A stretch of DNA of 64,000 nt, taken from NCBI RefSeq assembly GCF_002727125.1, contig NZ_NHOA01000149.1, forward strand, positions 20,713 to 84,712. The letters are read 5' to 3'. Source of the DNA: Halorubrum persicum. GTDB lineage: Archaea > Halobacteriota > Halobacteria > Halobacteriales > Haloferacaceae. The position numbers and the translations under genes are program-made. Positions 49,903 to 57,354 of the stretch are shown here, in pieces (the stretch's first letter is position 1; each line of letters starts with the position of its first letter). The notes beneath the pieces were generated by a model. The model saw only the letters and a list, made by a program, of their open reading frames with translations, was not told where the DNA came from and searched no databases.

Positions 49903-52176
49903 ATGACCGGCCGAGACGACGCGGACGGGACGGAAACCTCGGAGCCGAGCGCCGAGCCCGCGCCGAGCGGCGGGGCTCCCGCGGATCGCCGGCGACGCCG
50001 CGTGCTCGGGTACGCTGGAGTCGCCGCGCTCGCGGCGGGCGGCGCCGCCGGCGCGTGGTACGTCTCGCGGCCGGACTCCGCCGACGGAGGCGCGACTGAC
50101 GAGGGGGCCGACGAGCCCGACGAGCCCGACGACACCGACGGGGCGGAAGAGCCACCCGCGGACGCTCTCGAGGAGATCCCGGCGGTGGTCGGCCGATACG
50201 CGCCGGACCTGTACTTCGGCGCGTTAGAGCGGTGGTACCCCACCGACCCGCGTCCGTACGTCGTCGAGACCGACGACGGCGCCGTCGTCGACGGGTTCAC
50301 GGCGCTCGACGACTACTCGGCGGCGTTCCGCGAGACCGGGTCGCCGCCCGCGCCCACCGTGTTCTACAACGTCGTCGAGGCGGCGCCGGGCGTCGACGCG
50401 GTGCAGTACTGGCTCTACTCGGCGTTCGACCAGTTCACGGTCAACTTCCACTGGCACGACTGGGAGCTGTTGCAGGTGTTCGTGGACCGCGAGAGCGGCG
50501 ACCCGCTGCTGCTCTCCGCCAGCGCGCACTCCCGCGCCAGCCCGAACAACGAGTTCCTCGGCCCGGAGATCCCCGAGGGGTCGCGTCCCGGGATCCTCTC
50601 CGAGGTGGGGTCACACTCCAGCGCCAGCGAGGTCAACGGGCTCGTCCCCAGCTTCGAGCGGCTCCCGACCGGGGATCTGGTCTCCGACGTGACCAACGAC
50701 GCGATTGACGTCTCGGCGACGCTCCGCGCCCCATTCGCCTACGGCCTCCCCCGGGACGAGGGGGCGCGGCTCCCGTTCGTCCTCCCGGAGCTCGACGGCG
50801 CCCCCCTCCACGAACACCCGTCGCTGTCGATCGAGCGGACGGACCTGATCGACGAGCGGGTGACGGTCGGCGCGTGGCGCGGGCTCCCGACCCCGCCCGC
50901 GGACCTCCCCCTGCGCGACCCCGGACTCGTGATCGCTCACCCGGACAGCGCCGTCGACGCCGACGCGACCTACGCGCTCGAACCCCTCCCGCCGCTCCGC
51001 GAGGCGATCGACGACTTCGTCGGGCCGCAGCTGAGCTTCGAGTTCGCGATCCCCGGCTTCGCCGAGGACGCGCTCGCGAGCCACATCACGTCGGTCGGCA
51101 TCCCCTGGGAGCAGGAGCGGTTCACGGACCCGCTCTCGGACGTCACCGACCCCGCACACCGCCGGCGGATCGACGGCGCGGAGCCGGCGGGGCTCGCGAA
51201 CCGCGTCGTCGGTCGGGTCCGGCGGCTCCGGGCCGGCGCGGCGGGCGCGCTCGACGGGGTCGCGGACGGGGCCGCCGACGCGGTCGCGGACGTCGCCGGG
51301 GTGTCGCTGTTCCCGCTCTCGACGGAGGTGGCCGTCCGGCTCGCGAGCGAGGCCCCGACCGCGACGGTCACCCGCGGCGGGGTCTTCGAGTACCTCCGCG
51401 TCGAGCCCGGCCCGCATCTCCTCGTCGCCAACGGTCCGGGTCTCGCCCCGGTCGCGTCCCGGTTCGTCCACGAGGGCGGGCTCGCTCGGGTCGGCGGCGA
51501 CGGGGAGCTCACGGTCGTCGCCCGCGAGGACGCCGGCTGGATCCGGGGCGACGCGAGGGAGGCGAACGGGGTCGACCGCGTGCGCGTCGTCGAGGACTAC
51601 GCCGGCGTCGTCTACGAGGGCGAGCCGGTCGAGACCGACCGATTCGCGGTCGCGGTCCACCGCGCGGGCCGGTACACGGTCGAGGTGGTCGACCGCGACG
51701 GGACCCGCGGGGCGTACCGCGTGACGCCGGACTCCTTCGACGACGACGGCAACGCGGTTCGCCGGGAGGTCCGGACCGGGAAGCTCGCGCTCGCGCGGAC
51801 GCTCCGCGGCGAGCTCGACGAGCTGTCCGCGCTCGCGGCGTCGCTCAGTCCCGACGGGGACGACGGTGAAGACACAACCGCCGAGAACGAGACGGACGGG
51901 GACCGGCAGCGCGACCGAACCGCGTCCGACCCGGTGCGCGACGGTATCTCGCGTGCGAGGGAGTCGGCGGCCGGGGCGGTCGACGCCGCGGCGAACGGCG
52001 AGGAGCGGGCGGCCGACGACCGGCTTTCGGCGTCGGCCTCGTCGCTGCGGGAGGTCCGGGACGCGTTCGCGACCGACGACCAAGCCGGCTACGACGACGC
52101 CGCGGTCGAGGCGATCGATCCGAAGGCGCTCGCCGGGATCGGGCGCGCGAACGACGCCATCGACGCCCCGCTCTGA
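49903..52176 (+). CDS. Large surface/secreted protein with NLP/Vps62-like HWHDWE motif
   Basis: A 757-residue acidic protein. A Tat-like basic stretch (DRRRRRVLGY) precedes one hydrophobic helix (about 36-53), so it is anchored or exported. Residues about 165-215 read VQYWLYSAFDQ, then FHWHDWELLQVFVD and LLLSASAHS, matching the YW...N...H..DWE...S.H layout of NLP (GHRHDWE) and Vps62-like domains. The middle (410-480) is rich in Ala and Arg. Two later segments look like beta-rich domains (LRVEPGPHLLVANGPGL). The last ~130 residues are alpha-helical and acidic. Start 49903 chosen; the earlier TTG overlaps promoter sequence. Confidence 0.6.
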   Translation: MTGRDDADGTETSEPSAEPAPSGGAPADRRRRRVLGYAGVAALAAGGAAGAWYVSRPDSADGGATDEGADEPDEPDDTDGAEEPPADALEEIPAVVGRYAPDLYFGALERWYPTDPRPYVVETDDGAVVDGFTALDDYSAAFRETGSPPAPTVFYNVVEAAPGVDAVQYWLYSAFDQFTVNFHWHDWELLQVFVDRESGDPLLLSASAHSRASPNNEFLGPEIPEGSRPGILSEVGSHSSASEVNGLVPSFERLPTGDLVSDVTNDAIDVSATLRAPFAYGLPRDEGARLPFVLPELDGAPLHEHPSLSIERTDLIDERVTVGAWRGLPTPPADLPLRDPGLVIAHPDSAVDADATYALEPLPPLREAIDDFVGPQLSFEFAIPGFAEDALASHITSVGIPWEQERFTDPLSDVTDPAHRRRIDGAEPAGLANRVVGRVRRLRAGAAGALDGVADGAADAVADVAGVSLFPLSTEVAVRLASEAPTATVTRGGVFEYLRVEPGPHLLVANGPGLAPVASRFVHEGGLARVGGDGELTVVAREDAGWIRGDAREANGVDRVRVVEDYAGVVYEGEPVETDRFAVAVHRAGRYTVEVVDRDGTRGAYRVTPDSFDDDGNAVRREVRTGKLALARTLRGELDELSALAASLSPDGDDGEDTTAENETDGDRQRDRTASDPVRDGISRARESAAGAVDAAANGEERAADDRLSASASSLREVRDAFATDDQAGYDDAAVEAIDPKALAGIGRANDAIDAPL

Positions 52177-52681
52177 ACGGCGGACGCAGGCGACCGCCGG
52201 CTCCCCCGAGCGACGGAAGCCGGCGGAACCCACTCTTCGAGGGCGTCGATCGGGTCGTCCGACCGCCCCGTTTCGCGGCGATAAATCGATAACCGCGATA
52301 TCAAGTACAGGTCCGGCGTCTATCCAGCTGTCTGCGATCGTCGATCTCGAACGCGTGTCCACCGCGGTGACGAGGTGCAGTCTCTCGTTGATGCTGGCGG
52401 ACATCTCACGGCTGCGCTCGCACGCCCCTCGATCCGATCGCCGCCACTCGGCATGGAAGTCGGAATGCCAGCAACCGCGGCTGTAGAAACGTACAACGAA
52501 GCTCCTCGTCCGGTTCGACTACATCCGGCAACGCAGCGCCGACGACCGCAGGACCAGGGCCACGAGTCTTCGCCGTCTGCCGGAACAGATAGTCAAAGTG
52601 ACGCGTTTTGGGTGATGGCGTCGATGAGATTTTCACGCGCCGGCCAATGTTTGCGTCCGGTGTCCGAAACCGCTGCGAACG

Positions 52682-52828
52682 TCACGCGTTCAGGCCCCAG
52701 TCCACATCCTCCTCGACGCCCTCACGCTCTCGATCCGCTCGCTCGACTCTCGTCCGACCGACGCGCTCGACGGCTTCCGCGCGGTCGAGTTCGCCGTCGA
52801 GGACCCGGTCGGAAATTTCGGCGGCCAT
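52682..52828 (-). pseudogene. Fragment of a small acidic protein gene
   Basis: The minus strand encodes 48 residues, beginning MAAEISDRVLDGELDRAEAV and ending VEEDVDWGLNA. This stretch is acidic, helical and coding-like, unlike the sequence before it. The frame continues upstream to 52969, but those residues (with LWWTEAPVSPVRSG) do not look haloarchaeal. I read it as the C-terminal remnant of a larger gene; a real small gene is possible. Confidence 0.4.
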
Positions 52829-52959
52829 GTGGTACAGCTGCTCAGCAACGTTGTCAAATCCGTGTCTGCCTGATCGGACGGGACTGACTGGGGCCTCTGT
52901 CCACCACAGTGGTCCCAACAAGATCGTCTCAGACGCTCCTTCTACCGTCAAAAATAGCG

Positions 52960-53000
52960 GCCTCGGCACTCATAGGGCTCGTCATCGCTGGTGCCGAGGC
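52960..53000. repeat. Inverted repeat with 10-base arms and 21-base loop
   Basis: GCCTCGGCAC (52960-52969) is perfectly complementary to GTGCCGAGGC (52991-53000). It could be an insertion-sequence end remnant or a hairpin; no transposase is seen. Confidence 0.55.
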
Positions 53001-53114
53001 AGCTCGGAGCGGTGCATCGTCATCGGCCGGTGGCTCGTAGTCGGCTCGTCGCCTAAAAGGGCCGGGTCGCTCCCGGAGCGCCGTTCGCCGATCGAAAAAT
53101 CGGGCCGAGGTCGG

Positions 53115-53390
53115 TCACTCGTCGCCGTGACACGACCCCGCGTACGCGTTCCACCGGCCGGTTCCGTTCGGGATCCGCTCCGTGTCCGTCGGGTCGAACG
53201 TCGCCGCGGAGCGGGCGACCGCCTCGGCCGCGGTCGGGAGGTCGTCGCCCGCCTCGCGGCAGGCCGCGTCTCCGTCGGTCGACGCCGCTGTCTCCGTCTC
53301 GATACTCGTCTCGCACGTGCTCGGACCCTCGGGACCGACCGCCGCCTCCGATTCCGAGCCTGGATCAGCCGTGTACTACGGGTGGCACAT
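53115..53390 (-). pseudogene. Small acidic gene interrupted by an amber codon at position 5
   Basis: On the minus strand an acidic, coding-like frame of 86 codons ends at 53115 (…GRWNAYAGSCHGDE). It has no start codon of its own. Extending upstream, the frame reads Met-Cys-His-Pro-TAG before the first residue (YTADPGSESE). The ATG at 53390 is perfectly placed 25 bases after a TATA-like TTATTAA (53411-53418). The simplest reading is a gene broken by TAG at codon 5 (for example TGG to TAG). Four cysteine/aspartate-rich positions suggest a metal or redox protein, but no family is recognised. Confidence 0.5.
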
Positions 53391-53410
53391 CCCCACGGAT
53401 GAGCGCATCC

Positions 53411-53418
53411 TTAATAAT
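53411..53418 (-). promoter_or_regulatory. TATA-like element before the interrupted gene
   Basis: ATTATTAA on the minus strand stands 25 bases before the ATG at 53390, as in the intact leaderless genes of this window. Confidence 0.45.
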
Positions 53419-53462
53419 TGTTCATGTTTGTTCTCGCGTCGCGGGGTGGCCGGTCCGGCCCC

Positions 53463-55871
53463 CTACTCGAACGACTCGGGCTCGATGCCGGAGAGCCGCA
53501 TCGCGTTGCCGGTGACGCCGAGGCTCATCCCCATGTCGCCGACGACGACCGCGACGGCGACGCTCACCAGCCCCAGCGGCACGCCGAGCGCCAGCAGGAA
53601 CTTCACGCCGAGGCTCGCCCAGATGTTCTGGCGGATGACGCCGTTGGCGGTGTGCGAGAGCGCGTAGAGGTACGGGAGCTTCGCCACGTCGTCGCCCATC
53701 AGCGCGATGTCGGCGGTCTCCAGGGCGGTGTCCGTCCCCGCGGCGCCCATCGCGATGCCGACCTCGGCGGTCGCCAGCGCGGGCGCGTCGTTGATCCCGT
53801 CGCCGACCATCGCGACCTCGCCGTACTCGGCCTGCAGCGACTCGACGGCGGCCACCTTCTCCTCCGGCAGGAGGTCCGCCCGGTACTCGTCGACGCCGAC
53901 CTGCTCGGCGATCGCTCGCGCGGTCCCCTCGTTGTCGCCGGTCAGCATGACGACGCGCTCCACGCCGAGCGCTTGGAGGCGCTCGACCGCGCGCGCCGAG
54001 TCGCGACGGACCTCGTCGGCGACCGCGACGGCGCCCGTCAGCTCCGTCGCCGTCCCGACGAGCACCACCGTCTTCCCCTCGCGTTCCAGCGCGGCGAGGG
54101 CGCCCTCGCCGAACGCACCGGGGGAACCGTCCCCCTCGGCCGCGGCTCCGACTTCGTCGTCTCCGGTCACGACCCCGCCGTCGGTCTCGGCCCGCGCCCG
54201 CGACAGGTCGAACCCGAGCTCCTCGAACAGCGCGGGCTTCCCGGCGTAGTACGTCTCGCCGTCGATCTCGGCCCGGATCCCCTTCCCCGTGAGGCTCTCG
54301 AACCCGGTCGCCTCGGGGAGGTCATTCGTCCCGGCCCGCTCGGCGCGGTCGAGGATCGCGGTCGCGATCGGGTGTTCGCTCCGGCGCTCCAGCGCCGCCG
54401 CCCGGCGCAGCAGGGCCGTCTCGTCGGCGTCGCCCAGCGGGAGCAGGTCGGTGACCGTCAGCCGCCCCTCGGTGAGCGTCCCGGTCTTGTCGAGCGCGAC
54501 CGCGTCCACGTCACCCATCGCTTCGAGGTGGTTCCCCCCCTTGACCAGGACGCCGTTCCGCGCCGCGCTCGTGACCCCGGAGACGACCGAGACGGGCGTC
54601 GAGATGACGAACGCGCAGGGACACGCGATCACGAGCAGCGTGAGTCCGCGGACGAACCACGTCCCCCAGTCCGCGGCGAACGTGACCCCGTAGCCGGCGA
54701 TCTCGACCGCGATCGGGTCCGCGATGACCAGCGGCGGGACCGCGGCAGTCAGGATCGCCAGCACCACCACGACCGGCGTGTAGTACCCCGCGAAGCGGTC
54801 GACGAACCGCTCCGTCTCGGTCTTCTCGGCCTGCGCGCCCTGCACCAGTTCGATGATCCGCGCGAGCGTGGAGTCGCCGGCGGTCGAGGTGACCTCGATC
54901 TCGAGGTACCCCTCCTCGTTGATCGCGCCCGCGAACGCCTCGTCGCCGGGGGCCTTGTCGACGGGGACGCTCTCGCCGGTGATCGGCGACTCGTCGACCG
55001 CGCTCTCCCCCTCGACGACGGTCCCGTCGAGCGGGATCTTCTCGCCCGGGCGGACGACCACGACCTCGCCGACCGCCACGTCGTCGGCGGGGACGGTCGC
55101 CTCGTCGCCGTCGCGCTTAACGGTCGCCTCGTCCGGCGACAGCTCCATCAGCTCGCGCAGGGAGTCGCGCGCGCGGTCCATCGCGTAGTCCTCCAACAGC
55201 TCGGCGATGCTGAACAGGACGGCGAGCGTGGCGGCTTCGACGAAGTAGCCGATCCCGGTCGCCGCGATGATCGCCGTCCCCATCAGGAGGTCGATGTCGA
55301 GGCTCCGGTTGCGCGCCGAGTAGAACCCCCCGCGGATGACGGGAACCCCGCTCGCGGCGACCGCGCCGATGAACAGGGCGTCGGCGAGCGTGAGCGGGGC
55401 GCCGAGCACGCTCGCCACCGCGGTGTTCCGCCCCGTCAAGACGAACTCGAACAGGAGCCCGAGCGTCACGAGCCCGGCGCCCACCCACGTCTTCTTGGCG
55501 CGCGCGCTCGTCCAGACCTCGGCGGGGGGCGCGACGGCGACCCCGCCGGCGCCCGCGCCGTCGCCACCGGCCTCGGTGCCGTCGGCGTCCTCGGAGCCGC
55601 CCGTCCGCCCCTCGGTGACCTCGTACCCGGCGCCTTCGATCGCCGCGATCACGGCCGCCTCGTCGGCGACCTCCGGGTCGTACGTCACCCTCGCCGTCCC
55701 GGCGGTCGGGTTGAGCGCCGCGTCAGTCACGCCGTCGAGGCGTCCGAGCGCGTTGTCGACCTTCCCGGCGCAGGAGGGGCAGTCCATCTCGGGGACCGCG
55801 AGGCTGGCGGTCAGCTCTCGGCGGCGTCCCGCTTCGCCGGCCCCGTCGCCGTCGTCCGAACCGTCTGTCAT
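53463..55871 (-). CDS. Zn/Cd/Pb-type heavy-metal P1B-ATPase
   Basis: An 802-residue metal-exporting ATPase. An N-terminal heavy-metal domain has MDCPSCAGKV (C31, C34). After a Gly/Asp-rich linker come eight helices, with the CPC metal site at 417-419, the phosphorylation motif DKTGTLTEG (461-469), SEHPIATAI and VGDGINDAPALA. The C-terminal membrane motif VVVGDMGMSLGVTGNAMRL resembles the zinc/cadmium/lead P1B-2 subgroup, not copper pumps. ATG 55871 was chosen because a TATA-like CTTATC lies 28 bases upstream; the frame runs to 55922 but overlaps this promoter. Confidence 0.92.
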   Translation of the reverse strand: MTDGSDDGDGAGEAGRRRELTASLAVPEMDCPSCAGKVDNALGRLDGVTDAALNPTAGTARVTYDPEVADEAAVIAAIEGAGYEVTEGRTGGSEDADGTEAGGDGAGAGGVAVAPPAEVWTSARAKKTWVGAGLVTLGLLFEFVLTGRNTAVASVLGAPLTLADALFIGAVAASGVPVIRGGFYSARNRSLDIDLLMGTAIIAATGIGYFVEAATLAVLFSIAELLEDYAMDRARDSLRELMELSPDEATVKRDGDEATVPADDVAVGEVVVVRPGEKIPLDGTVVEGESAVDESPITGESVPVDKAPGDEAFAGAINEEGYLEIEVTSTAGDSTLARIIELVQGAQAEKTETERFVDRFAGYYTPVVVVLAILTAAVPPLVIADPIAVEIAGYGVTFAADWGTWFVRGLTLLVIACPCAFVISTPVSVVSGVTSAARNGVLVKGGNHLEAMGDVDAVALDKTGTLTEGRLTVTDLLPLGDADETALLRRAAALERRSEHPIATAILDRAERAGTNDLPEATGFESLTGKGIRAEIDGETYYAGKPALFEELGFDLSRARAETDGGVVTGDDEVGAAAEGDGSPGAFGEGALAALEREGKTVVLVGTATELTGAVAVADEVRRDSARAVERLQALGVERVVMLTGDNEGTARAIAEQVGVDEYRADLLPEEKVAAVESLQAEYGEVAMVGDGINDAPALATAEVGIAMGAAGTDTALETADIALMGDDVAKLPYLYALSHTANGVIRQNIWASLGVKFLLALGVPLGLVSVAVAVVVGDMGMSLGVTGNAMRLSGIEPESFE

Positions 55872-55896
55872 TACGTGGAGAGACGGGCCGTATCTC

Positions 55897-55902
55897 GATA
55901 AG
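55897..55902 (-). promoter_or_regulatory. TATA-like element for the P1B-ATPase gene
   Basis: CTTATC on the minus strand, 28 bases before ATG 55871, excluding the upstream in-frame starts. Confidence 0.45.
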
Positions 55903-55907
55903 CCTTG

Positions 55908-55923
55908 GTTGGAACATTCCAAC
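55908..55923. promoter_or_regulatory. Palindrome GTTGGAA-CA-TTCCAAC before the metal pump
   Basis: Perfect 7-base arms around 2 bases, directly upstream of the TATA-like element of the P1B-ATPase gene. The position fits an activator or metal-responsive regulator; the HTH regulator gene immediately upstream is the first candidate. Confidence 0.5.
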
Positions 55924-55967
55924 TGGCCGGCTCCGATCGGACCCGACGCTCCCGCAGGCGGCCGATC

Positions 55968-56723
55968 TCACCGCGAGGCCGGCCCGGCGTCGACGACCCG
56001 GCCCTCGGCGACGTGCGCCTTCGCGAGCCGCTCCTCGGCCCGACGGAGCCGGTAGGTGAGCGTCGACCGCGGCACGTCGAGGTGGTCGGCGAGCCCGCCG
56101 ACGTCGACCTCGCGGGGGGACTCGTAGTAGCCGTGTTCGACGGCGGCCCTGAGCGCGGCCTCCTGCTCGGGACTGAGGCCGATATCGCTCTCGCTGGCTC
56201 CCGATCCGCCGGTCGCGCCCGACACGCTCGCCGTCTTGAGCAGTTCGGTCCGGGCGGCGTCGCCCACGGCTTCCCGGAGCGCGTCGAAGAAGTCGCCCAC
56301 GTCGCCCTCGCCGGAGTGGATGAGTCGCCAGGTGTAGTGGCGCCCCTCGTGGCGCGTCTCGAACAGCACGCTCTCCCCGAGATGGTCGCGCGCGATGTGC
56401 GGGACGGACGCGCAGACCGGCGTGGGCTCCCAGTCGGTGTACAACACCAGCGTGTCGTCCGTGTGGTCGAGGACGCGAGTGGTCTGGGCCGCGCCGCAGT
56501 GCTCCGACGCGAGGCAGTCGGCGTAGTAGTCGCCGTCGAGGAAGGCGGCCTCGACGTCGTCGAGCGCGGCCGGGGTGCCGGTCGCGTGGTCGACGCGCCA
56601 GAGGTGGTCGTCGGTGGCGTGCACCGACAGCGACCGGACCCGAGCCCCCGAGTGGTCGGCCAGCGCGTCGGCCACCCTGTTGCGCCCTGGCTCGTACTCC
56701 AGGGCGAAGACGAGTTCGCGCAT
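55968..56723 (-). CDS. Bat-like HTH_10 transcriptional regulator
   Basis: A 251-residue haloarchaeal regulator. The N-terminal ~165 residues are a sensor-like domain with CLASEHCGAAQ (two cysteines) and HEGRHYTWRLIHSGEG. The C-terminal HTH_10 domain reads LSPEQEAALRAAVEHGYYESPREVDVGGLADHLDVPRSTLTYRLRRAEERL (trimmed here to show its order: AALRAA, GYYESPR, LADHLDVPRST, RLRRAEERL). It lies just upstream of the metal-ATPase gene on the same strand, so it may regulate it. A TATA-like GTTATTAC (56746-56753) supports ATG 56723. Confidence 0.85.
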   Translation of the reverse strand: MRELVFALEYEPGRNRVADALADHSGARVRSLSVHATDDHLWRVDHATGTPAALDDVEAAFLDGDYYADCLASEHCGAAQTTRVLDHTDDTLVLYTDWEPTPVCASVPHIARDHLGESVLFETRHEGRHYTWRLIHSGEGDVGDFFDALREAVGDAARTELLKTASVSGATGGSGASESDIGLSPEQEAALRAAVEHGYYESPREVDVGGLADHLDVPRSTLTYRLRRAEERLAKAHVAEGRVVDAGPASR

Positions 56724-56745
56724 GGCCCCCGATACGCGCCCGGCG

Positions 56746-56753
56746 GTAATAAC
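56746..56753 (-). promoter_or_regulatory. TATA-like element for the Bat-like regulator
   Basis: GTTATTAC on the minus strand, 26-27 bases before ATG 56723. Confidence 0.5.
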
Positions 56754-56859
56754 GCGTGTCCCGAGCCGCCGCCGCGGCAACACGCGCCCCGCGACCGAAT
56801 CTGTGTGCGCCCTCCGGCGTGAACTCCCCGTGAATGACGATTCGATATACCGAAGAACG

Positions 56860-56868
56860 GTTTATGAG
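56860..56868 (+). promoter_or_regulatory. TATA-like element upstream of the radical SAM operon
   Basis: GTTTATGAG would place transcription start near 56890, leaving a ~60-base leader before ATG 56953. The palindrome at 56877 lies between this element and the predicted start. Confidence 0.4.
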
Positions 56869-56876
56869 TCCCGGAT

Positions 56877-56890
56877 CCGAACGTGTTCGG
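56877..56890. promoter_or_regulatory. Palindrome CCGAAC-GT-GTTCGG, candidate operator
   Basis: Perfect 6-base arms around 2 bases, positioned just downstream of the TATA-like element of the radical SAM operon. A bound repressor here would block initiation. Confidence 0.45.
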
Positions 56891-56952
56891 GCGCGTTTCG
56901 CGGCCGTGGGAACCCTCGAAAGCGGGTTCGGTGAGTCGTGCGTACTCCGGGT

Positions 56953-57354
56953 ATGGTCGAGAAGACGGACCGAACCGGCGGATCGGACGGGGCGCGCTCC
57001 GCGGACGGCCGGCGCTTCGAAGTGTTCGTCCGCGAGGAGGAGGCGGACCCGCTCCGTCACGTCGGCACCGTCGCGGCGCCGACGCCCGACGCCGCCCACG
57101 AGGAGGCGAGCAAGCTCTTCGCGTGGTACGCCCGCGACGTGTGGGTGTGTCCCGCCGACGAAACGCACCGGTACTCCGCCGAATCGCTCGCGGACGAGGA
57201 GTCGGCGGCCGAGGCGGGCGGCGACGGGGAATCCGGCGACCCCGACGCGGCGGGACGCGATCCCGACGAACCGCGCGTCTACGAGGAGACCGAGGGAGCC
57301 CCGACGGTCTCGTGCGGCGGGGCGCCTGTCGACGACACGGAGGGGTCCCGATGA
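56953..57354 (+). CDS. Htur_1727-type small radical-SAM partner protein
   Basis: A 133-residue protein I recognise as the Htur_1727 family, described as a radical SAM-partnered candidate RiPP of Halobacteria with a PaaB-like core. The core is RRFEVFVREEEADPLRHVGTV and APTPDAAHEEASKLFAWYAR, then DVWVCPADETHRYS. An acidic linker leads to a C-terminal EGAPTVSCGGAPVDD, where a single cysteine might be modified. The stop overlaps the radical SAM gene start by 4 bases, so the two proteins are made together. Confidence 0.75.
   Translation: MVEKTDRTGGSDGARSADGRRFEVFVREEEADPLRHVGTVAAPTPDAAHEEASKLFAWYARDVWVCPADETHRYSAESLADEESAAEAGGDGESGDPDAAGRDPDEPRVYEETEGAPTVSCGGAPVDDTEGSR

Larger units (their letters stand above)
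52177..53114. other. Sparse region with decayed or unrecognised DNA
   Basis: About 940 bases with lower GC than the neighbours and no complete gene I can support. Open frames at 52375-52887 (+) and 52406-52636 (-) have disordered, non-acidic translations and no recognisable family. A short fragment (52682-52828) and an inverted repeat (52960-53000) are listed separately. The content suggests old insertions or gene remains. Confidence 0.5.

Noticed and set aside
52375..52887. 170-codon frame as a transposase remnant
   Set aside because: No DDE or zinc motif and no family resemblance; translation is rich in Arg/Pro/Ser.
53418..55901. 827-codon plus-strand frame
   Set aside because: It is the antisense shadow of the P1B-ATPase gene, whose motifs are unmistakable.
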